Source of the DNA: Hyaloperonospora brassicae
Lineage: Eukaryota > Oomycota > Peronosporomycetes > Peronosporales > Peronosporaceae
Length of the DNA: 64,000 nucleotides
Direction of reading: 5' to 3'
Assembly (NCBI GenBank): GCA_947650285.1
Contig: CANTFL010000634.1
Coordinates: forward strand, 248,001 to 312,000
A model generated the notes under the pieces. The model made no database searches. It was not told the origin of the DNA and saw only the letters and a list, made by a program, of their open reading frames with translations. This document shows, one piece after another, positions 59,230-64,000 of the stretch; position 1 is the first letter of the stretch; each line of letters opens with the position of its first letter. The position numbers and the translations under genes were made by a program.

Positions 59230-60494
59230 GGATCCAGGAACACCATCTTGAATTCGATCAAATCCTTATACAAAGGATTTGCCTGAAGTGACTCCCAGGA
59301 TTGAGACGTGTATCGCTCAATCCGAGTCTTCTCATCGAGGACACTTTCATCCATCGATGAGCTGCTGAGAACCCGTTCGTTCTCAGCAAATACTGTTGCC
59401 GACCGAATGTCGGTCACATACTCATCCTCTGCGACGAGTATGCAGATCTGCTTGACTTTGCCACTACGCAGATCACTCAAGAACCGTTTCGGTTCTAGCG
59501 TTGGCAACTGAGTTATCTCCGAAGTCAACTTCGGAGGCACAATCAGATCAAGCGTATAAGCGCCTACGCTTGATCCGTCATTAACCAAGACGTTCAACGT
59601 CTCGGTTTCTTCCTGGGAACTTGCTTCCACAGGTTGCTGAGGGCCTAATCCCTCAGCAAGCGACTCTTGAGGAATTCCTTCCTCAAGTACGTGGGGACTT
59701 ATTCCCTCGACGTCTTCCGACTGTGGCTGTGCAACCACAGTCAGGAACCGATCCTCTACGGTCGACTCTCCAGTCGACCTAGGATTTTCATGTTGCCCCT
59801 TGGGGGCAACAGATTTCTTTCTTCTAAGATGCTGCCCGCTAGGCATGCATCCATGTCCCGGTCCACTCGACTTATTCGAGTGGTGGACCTTCGACGCAGC
59901 CTGTGCATCTGTACAGCCGCCGGGAGCTTGCTCCACAGTGTAGTGATCAACTACACTGTGATCTTGTGCAGTCGTGCTAACGACCGTACCGCAAGTGAGG
60001 CCATCGCACTCACTCGCAGAACATCCACACGCTTGTGGACGCTCCAAGATGTTCATCAGATGGCCATCTGATGAACAAGCAGCAGGCATCTTCACGGATC
60101 GATGCTGCCAGCTCACCCCTGGCTCGTACTTTCTGAGCCAAGGTAATCCCAGGATGACATCGAATTTGTCATCCAGATCTAGTAAGATGAAGTCATCATC
60201 GTACTGTTCGCCCTCTAACGTGTAGTGGATTCCTACTACACGTTTCTCAACGGTTATCGATGCGCCTGTTGCAAGGCGCACCGTCATCCTTGTGAGGGGA
60301 ATGTCGCGCTCAACGAACTTGAGCCTACGACCCTCTAGTGACTGGCGACGAACAAAGTTGTTCGACGCCCCACAGTCTACTAGGGCACGAAGCGACAAAT
60401 CATTTGTCGCTTCCAACTTCAAGGTGATGAGCGAAACGTCATCACCAGGTGCAGAGACACACAATGATTGTGTATCTGGAGCAACTTTCGTCAA
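59151..60494 (-). CDS. E2 protease and linker
   Basis: The frame is entered by -1 frameshifting from gag, and TTG at 60494 is not a real start. Retropepsin-like active site VDCGASNNFV (Asp40, Cys41, Gly42 of this frame) with VILGLPWL at 114-121. Residues about 130-370 form a Ser/Glu/Gln-rich linker towards the RT. The last 30 or so residues (from EFKMVFLDP on) are frameshifted by loss of one C in the stretch where E1 reads TTCCCTGA, near 59240. Confidence 0.85.
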   Translation of the reverse strand: MTKVAPDTQSLCVSAPGDDVSLITLKLEATNDLSLRALVDCGASNNFVRRQSLEGRRLKFVERDIPLTRMTVRLATGASITVEKRVVGIHYTLEGEQYDDDFILLDLDDKFDVILGLPWLRKYEPGVSWQHRSVKMPAACSSDGHLMNILERPQACGCSASECDGLTCGTVVSTTAQDHSVVDHYTVEQAPGGCTDAQAASKVHHSNKSSGPGHGCMPSGQHLRRKKSVAPKGQHENPRSTGESTVEDRFLTVVAQPQSEDVEGISPHVLEEGIPQESLAEGLGPQQPVEASSQEETETLNVLVNDGSSVGAYTLDLIVPPKLTSEITQLPTLEPKRFLSDLRSGKVKQICILVAEDEYVTDIRSATVFAENERVLSSSSMDESVLDEKTRIERYTSQSWESLQANPLYKDLIEFKMVFLDPCHVICLRIMSLDTRSSSSRARSTVS

Positions 60495-60526
60495 GAGATT
60501 TGCAAATTCTCTTGAGGTTGCTGGAT

Positions 60527-60568
60527 CAGTAGGGTGCTCCGCCCCTACTGACCCCGACCATTTTTTGA
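60527..60568 (-). promoter_or_regulatory. E2 gag-pro -1 frameshift signal
   Basis: Gag codons tcA AAA AAT at 60568..60560 give the slippery heptamer. A 9-nt spacer follows, then the stem CAGTAGGG / CCCTACTG (8 bp, 60550..60543 with 60534..60527), which encloses the gag stop TAG at 60547..60545. The protease frame is exactly -1. Established knowledge: this heptamer-spacer-stem layout drives -1 frameshifting in many retroviruses and LTR elements. Confidence 0.8.
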
Positions 60569-60787
60569 TGGTCCGTCTCGCTGTTGCGGCTTCGCAACAG
60601 CGCTGGACCCACGCCCATTGCCCTTTCTGGCGAATGGTAGTCCATTTCGCTCAATACTGTTTGGTACTGGGCGTGGAGCACTACACTCGTATGCGTAGTG
60701 CCCTAACTTCTGACAGCGATTGCACCTCTGCAATCGCTTGTTGTTTGTAGAGCGAGGTCTCTCGCTCTCAACATAGCAGAGGTCCAT
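60545..60787 (-). CDS. E2 gag C-terminus with CCHC zinc knuckle
   Basis: Contains CNRCQKLGHYAYEC (C-X2-C-X4-H-X4-C), the nucleocapsid motif that binds element RNA, and a basic Gly/Arg/Gln-rich tail. It is continuous with capsid in E1, but in E2 small indels near 60810 place it out of frame with 60809..61699. Confidence 0.82.
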   Translation of the reverse strand: MDLCYVESERPRSTNNKRLQRCNRCQKLGHYAYECSAPRPVPNSIERNGLPFARKGNGRGSSAVAKPQQRDGPSKNGRGQ

Positions 60788-60808
60788 TGGTTCTGGACCT
60801 CCGATCTC

Positions 60809-61699
60809 TTATCGTCTCGGTGGACGGTAAGAGTTTGAGCTAGCATGAGCCTGTCTCATGCTAAAGTCTTCCTGTTCCGCGGCTGATATCGCTTCTTCAA
60901 GCGTATTCAGCTCAAGGCGGAACAGATGGCTCCTGACGGGCCCTTCTGCGAGCCCTTGCATGAACACCGTAATCAACGTGTGTTCATGAACTGGGTTAGC
61001 AGTTATACTACTCGCAAGGAGTCGTATATGTTGTGCGTAAGCGTGCACATCACGCTTACCCTGCTTGAGTTTCAGGAGCTCTGAGCGAGCCCTGAACTCA
61101 GCACGTGGCGGCTCAAACGTTTGTCTGAGCCGGGACTTGAAGTCATCTAGCGACCTAAACACGTTTGGGTCGCTACTCTCGAGTCCCAGGGACCAAGTTT
61201 TGGCACGCCCTGCCAAGTGGGTCTGAGCAAATGTGAGTTTCATTTGCTCATCTTCGACGCGACGAGCCCTTAGTGCTCTGTCGAGTTCGACAAACCATAG
61301 TAACAGGGAGTCCTCCGGGACTCCACTGTACTTGGAGATGTCAACTTTCATGACTTCGGGACGACGCGCATGCGCCGTCCCGCCCACAGCAGCATGGAAT
61401 TGCTGCTGTCTCAACAGCTCCGTCTGTTGAGCACCGAGTTCTCTCAACTGCTCGGCCTGTTGAGAGCCTTGCTGGTGAAGCAAGGCTACTTTCTCCCTCT
61501 CGAGAGCAAGTTCATTCTGAATGAACTTGGCAATAGCGGCATGTTGTTGGTCTCTGTCTAGAGACTCCAACATGGTGCTAACGACGAGTTCGCCTACGGT
61601 AGAACTCATTCGTTCTACCGCACCCCATTCGATGTCACTCAAATGGGTAAACCCTTCACGCGTGGCGTGAAAGGTGTCTTCTCCATCCAACATGAACAT
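60809..61699 (-). CDS. E2 gag, N-terminal and capsid part
   Basis: ATG at 61699 opens 296 codons. About residues 30-110 are a helical, Gln/Glu-rich coiled-coil-like region (LALEREKVALLHQQGSQQ). About 120-270 are a retrotransposon-Gag capsid fold, recognisable by LLLWFVELDRALRARRVEDE and FKSRLRQTFEPPRAEFRAR. The stop TAA at 60809 follows RPPRR where E1 reads on into the knuckle. A perfect 11-bp hairpin CATCCAACATG / CATGTTGGATG (61684..61707) covers the start codon. Confidence 0.88.
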   Translation of the reverse strand: MFMLDGEDTFHATREGFTHLSDIEWGAVERMSSTVGELVVSTMLESLDRDQQHAAIAKFIQNELALEREKVALLHQQGSQQAEQLRELGAQQTELLRQQQFHAAVGGTAHARRPEVMKVDISKYSGVPEDSLLLWFVELDRALRARRVEDEQMKLTFAQTHLAGRAKTWSLGLESSDPNVFRSLDDFKSRLRQTFEPPRAEFRARSELLKLKQGKRDVHAYAQHIRLLASSITANPVHEHTLITVFMQGLAEGPVRSHLFRLELNTLEEAISAAEQEDFSMRQAHASSNSYRPPRR

Positions 61700-61729
61700 G
61701 TTGGATGATGTGGTCCTTGGAAGGACTAC

Positions 61730-61741
61730 AAAGTGCTACCA
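61730..61741 (-). other. E2 primer-binding site
   Basis: The minus strand reads TGGTAGCACTTT, starting two bases (CC) after the 5' LTR. Initiator-tRNA-like first seven or eight bases. Confidence 0.6.
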
Positions 61742-61743
61742 GG

Positions 61744-62134
61744 TGTAACGGGGCACACCCTTGCGTAACTTAACGCAAGGGATTTGGGTGCCCCGACGGA
61801 CGTACACGTGGCAAGCGAGGAAGCGTAGGTAGGGTAAAAGTAGAACTGTTATATTAATAGAATTAAGTCTTTAAACTACTGTCTCTTCGTTTGACTTAAT
61901 TCAATTATACTAATATAACTGCATGTATGGTGACGTCTCGTCACCACTCATTGCGCGCGTCTTGCGGCGATTGGTGGGTTGATATCATCACGATATCAAC
62001 CAATGAACAGACCCTTTGGTCGACCCTTCAATATCACCACTTTGGTGATATTGTTTAAAGAATATCCATCTTTATATTCTTTATTGTCACTTTCCTTAAA
62101 GTGACAATTTCATGTAACGGGCTGCCCCGTTACA
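61744..62134 (-). repeat. E2 5' LTR
   Basis: 391 bp. The two differences from the 3' LTR lie near the TTCCTTAAAG and GGGCTGCCCC sites. Confidence 0.95.
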
Positions 62135-62139
62135 GTATT

Positions 62140-63511
62140 GATACGTATGCTACCAAACGGTGACGCCAGAAGTGCGCTGTTCACTTACAAATATAGCCTC
62201 TGATAAACCATACAAAATCGGGCAACTCCCCCCCCCCCGAGACTCACAGCCATTCATATTGACGTCAGACCGATACACGCATAGACTGGCAGACGTATTG
62301 ATGTAGCTGTAAGAGTATGGTCGTCACCAAATGCACATTTAGTAATGTCTTGATTTTTAGCTCGCAATAATTTACAAGTAAAACCATGCACCAAATGGCA
62401 CGAATTGCTTGCATTGTACATATTGACTCTAGGTTATGATCAGACATGTTCATACTTGCTTCTTCGATACCTTTACGACACCGCTTGACGGCGGCAACTG
62501 GTCGACCGGACGAGTGGATTTACACTCAGAAACCGAAACAACGGTGAGCAACCAAACAGTGAGTGGGACCACAGTGCACGAGGAACAGCTGCAGCTGGTG
62601 CTGCTAACTTTGGCGATGAGGGTTGACGAAAGTGTGTCAATTCTCCCGCATACGTTGCCGGGAATGATGGAGTAAACATAATTGTTGTAAGCTTGCAGCG
62701 CGTGCTTCGTAGCTTTGTTCAAGGTTTCATTACAGAGTGACAAATCGATTATTATAGGTTGACACGTACAAAGTCAAAGCATACACTCGTCTCCAGCATG
62801 TCAAGAAATGTGAAAAACAGTTTCTTCGAGTATGCAATATCTATCTGCATCGACTGGGAGTCTGTACCGTAGTCACTGAACTAGAGGTATCACAGCGGTT
62901 GACCCTCACGCTGGCACGCTTGGACTTGCCGATAATAGTCAATCAATCCTCACCAATGACAACAGCGATGCAATATGTTTGTGGAATTGACCAGAAGGTT
63001 GGATGACGTGATTTGCAAGGTGAAAACCCCACGTTACGGGTAACCCACACTCGTTGCTTTGATTCGTGCAACTCGTCAATCATCTTAGCAGCGTCATCGC
63101 ATCCAAACACAGACTACTTGCCTTGTCGTTTCCCCCGAGTCTACTTCGTACAAGCACGTGCGTAAGGAGCACAAAGGAAGCTACATTAGCTCGACGACTG
63201 GCTTTTCGGTCACAACCTCCTCCCCCCATCTCGTCCGTACAAAGCGTACCCATATGACTGGACAGAGGGCACCAGCCGTCGTCCTCTCCTCTTCCGTCGT
63301 CGTATCCCAAAATCCCTCTCGACAGTCATAGACCAATACTACTGTAGCCATCTCCCCCCATCTATCTATCTATCGATCGATCGATCGATCCATCTATCGC
63401 CCAAAAAAGTCCACTGTTCCCATGCCGTCACTTCACACGTATCTTGAAAAGACGCACGCGCACACATCCACTCGGTCCGTCCCCCGCGCCGCCGCCGCTC
63501 TCCGCTCGCGC
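62140..63511. other. Intergenic DNA upstream of the glycerol kinase gene
   Basis: Contains a run of 11 C residues (62228..62238) and an ATCT/ATCG microsatellite (about 63361..63392). GC content rises towards the gene. A TCACTTC near 63427 could be an Inr-like start site, but the FPR part is not evident. Overlapping open frames at 62436..62743 are unsupported. Confidence 0.5.
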
Positions 63512-64000
63512 ATGGCGCCCCCCGCTCGCCCCTCGTACATCGGCGCCATCGATCAGGGCACCACGAGCTCGCGCTTCCTCGCGTTCGACCACGCGGGCCG
63601 CGTCGCCGCCGCGCACCAGCGCGAGCACCGCCAGCTCTACCCAGCGCCCGGATACTGCGAGCACGACCCGGAGGAGATCTTGGCGAACGTCGAGACGTGC
63701 GTGCGGGCGGCGCTTTCCGCCTCGAGCGTCGCGCAGCTGACGGCCATTGGGATCGCGAATCAGCGCGAGACAGCGCTCGTGTGGGACCGCCGCTCGGGGC
63801 GCCCGCTGTACAACGCCATAGTGTGGCACGACACGCGGACGCAGGCGATTGTGCACCGGCTGAAGAGCAGCGGCGGAGGCGGCACTGGACCAGAGGCAAA
63901 TGGCGGCAGCGACCGCTTTCGTGCGACGACGGGCCTTCCAGTTGCTACGTACTTTTCAGCGGTGAAGCTGCTCTGGTTGCTGGAAAACGTACCCACTGTG
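63512..64000 (+). CDS. Glycerol kinase, N-terminal part (runs off the right edge)
   Basis: ATG at 63512 opens 163 codons with no stop before the window ends. The N-terminus has IGAIDQGTTSSRFLAFD, the phosphate-binding loop of FGGY carbohydrate kinases and specifically glycerol kinase. Then follow ANQRETALVWD and YNAIVWHDTRT, which shape the glycerol and ATP sites, and GLPVATYFSAVKLLWLL. Full-length enzymes have about 500 residues, so one third is visible. It phosphorylates glycerol to glycerol-3-phosphate for lipid synthesis and glycolysis. A Gly/Ser-rich insertion after HRLKSS is longer than in bacterial enzymes. The region is very GC-rich. A bacterial homologue would be glpK, a yeast one GUT1. 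Confidence 0.92.
   Translation, partial: MAPPARPSYIGAIDQGTTSSRFLAFDHAGRVAAAHQREHRQLYPAPGYCEHDPEEILANVETCVRAALSASSVAQLTAIGIANQRETALVWDRRSGRPLYNAIVWHDTRTQAIVHRLKSSGGGGTGPEANGGSDRFRATTGLPVATYFSAVKLLWLLENVPTV

Larger units (their letters stand above)
54153..62134 (-). mobile_element. E2: young Ty3/gypsy LTR retrotransposon (chromovirus type), 7,982 bp
   Basis: 391-bp LTRs (54153..54543 and 61744..62134) differ at only two positions, and GTATT (54148..54152, 62135..62139) is the target duplication. It is transcribed right to left: PBS from 61741 leftward, gag, -1 frameshift signal, protease, RT, RNase H, integrase, acidic linker, GPY domain, chromodomain, polypurine tract from 54558 to 54544. The antisense frame lies at 54676..56280. 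Despite its youth it has several lesions: a gag frame break near 60810, a 1-nt loss near 59240, a stop at 56828..56830 and a shortened C-run nearby. It is the best copy of its family here. Confidence 0.96.

Noticed and set aside
59667..60071. 134-codon forward frame opposite the E2 protease linker (also 11854..12258 in E1)
   Set aside because: Open in both copies, but it sits on the dense linker/protease coding region, lacks a plausible start context and has no design like the 3' antisense frame; most likely a shadow.
62436..62743. Overlapping frames on both strands upstream of the glycerol kinase
   Set aside because: No motif, mutually overlapping, no promoter or splice context.
63366..63899. 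Long minus-strand frames opposite the glycerol kinase exon
   Set aside because: Arg/Ala/Gly-rich shadows of a very GC-rich coding region.

Overview
The window looks like a piece of an oomycete (Phytophthora or downy-mildew type) nuclear genome. The evidence is a consensus oomycete core promoter (Inr plus FPR) 44 nt upstream of a host gene, one short (67 nt) GT-AG intron, GC-rich host exons set in AT-rich non-coding DNA, and Ty3/gypsy LTR retrotransposons whose LTRs begin TGTAAYGGG and end in TTACA. Only two host loci are clear: a secreted serine peptidase of family S33 (tripeptidyl-aminopeptidase-like, 45313..47122) and the 5' part of a glycerol kinase gene running off the right edge (63512..64000).

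Layout: 1..3477 is the left arm of a 3.48-kb inverted repeat; its right arm is 42204..45681. Each arm carries the promoter and first exon of the S33 peptidase gene. The right copy is complete, and the left copy leaves the window inside intron 1. The 38.7-kb spacer holds a decayed Ty3 element E1 (6335..14329, minus, TSD GGGGT), a long AT-rich stretch with an LTR relic (19453), a MITE-like element (22207..22862), a fold-back (25890..26030) and a decayed MULE transposon (27870..30466). It also holds a Ty3 element of a second family, E3 (31248..38803, plus, TSD AAAGA), and a reverse-transcriptase fossil near 41.4 kb. Right of the arm come the S33 gene, an LTR-element remnant (47681..48200), an (ATAC)n array (49494..49670) inside a very old Ty3 relic E4 (to about 52730), a young Ty3 element E2 (54153..62134, minus, TSD GTATT, LTRs differing at 2 of 391 bases), and the glycerol kinase gene.

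E1 and E2 are one family. The order is gag with a CCHC knuckle, then a -1 frame change to protease, reverse transcriptase (YFDD), RNase H, integrase, an acidic linker, a GPY-type domain and a chromodomain. E3 is a second family with the same order. No copy is intact. Three features stand out. (1) At the gag/pro junction of E1, E2 and E3 there is a canonical -1 slippery heptamer (A AAA AAY), a 9-10 nt spacer, and a stem-loop that contains the gag stop codon. (2) Both families seem to carry an extra antisense reading frame starting next to the polypurine tract and ending in a coiled coil; in E1/E2 this is a 534-codon frame. (3) All of these elements are packed with short perfect hairpins (6-12 bp stems, 2-10 nt loops, often one every 25-40 bp) on coding sequence. 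They are not evident in the S33 gene or the AT-rich flanks, and at least one stem is kept by a compensatory pair of changes between E1 and E2.

Limits: everything is read by eye. No database search, structure prediction or alignment program was run, so family names rest on motifs and divergence figures are hand counts.
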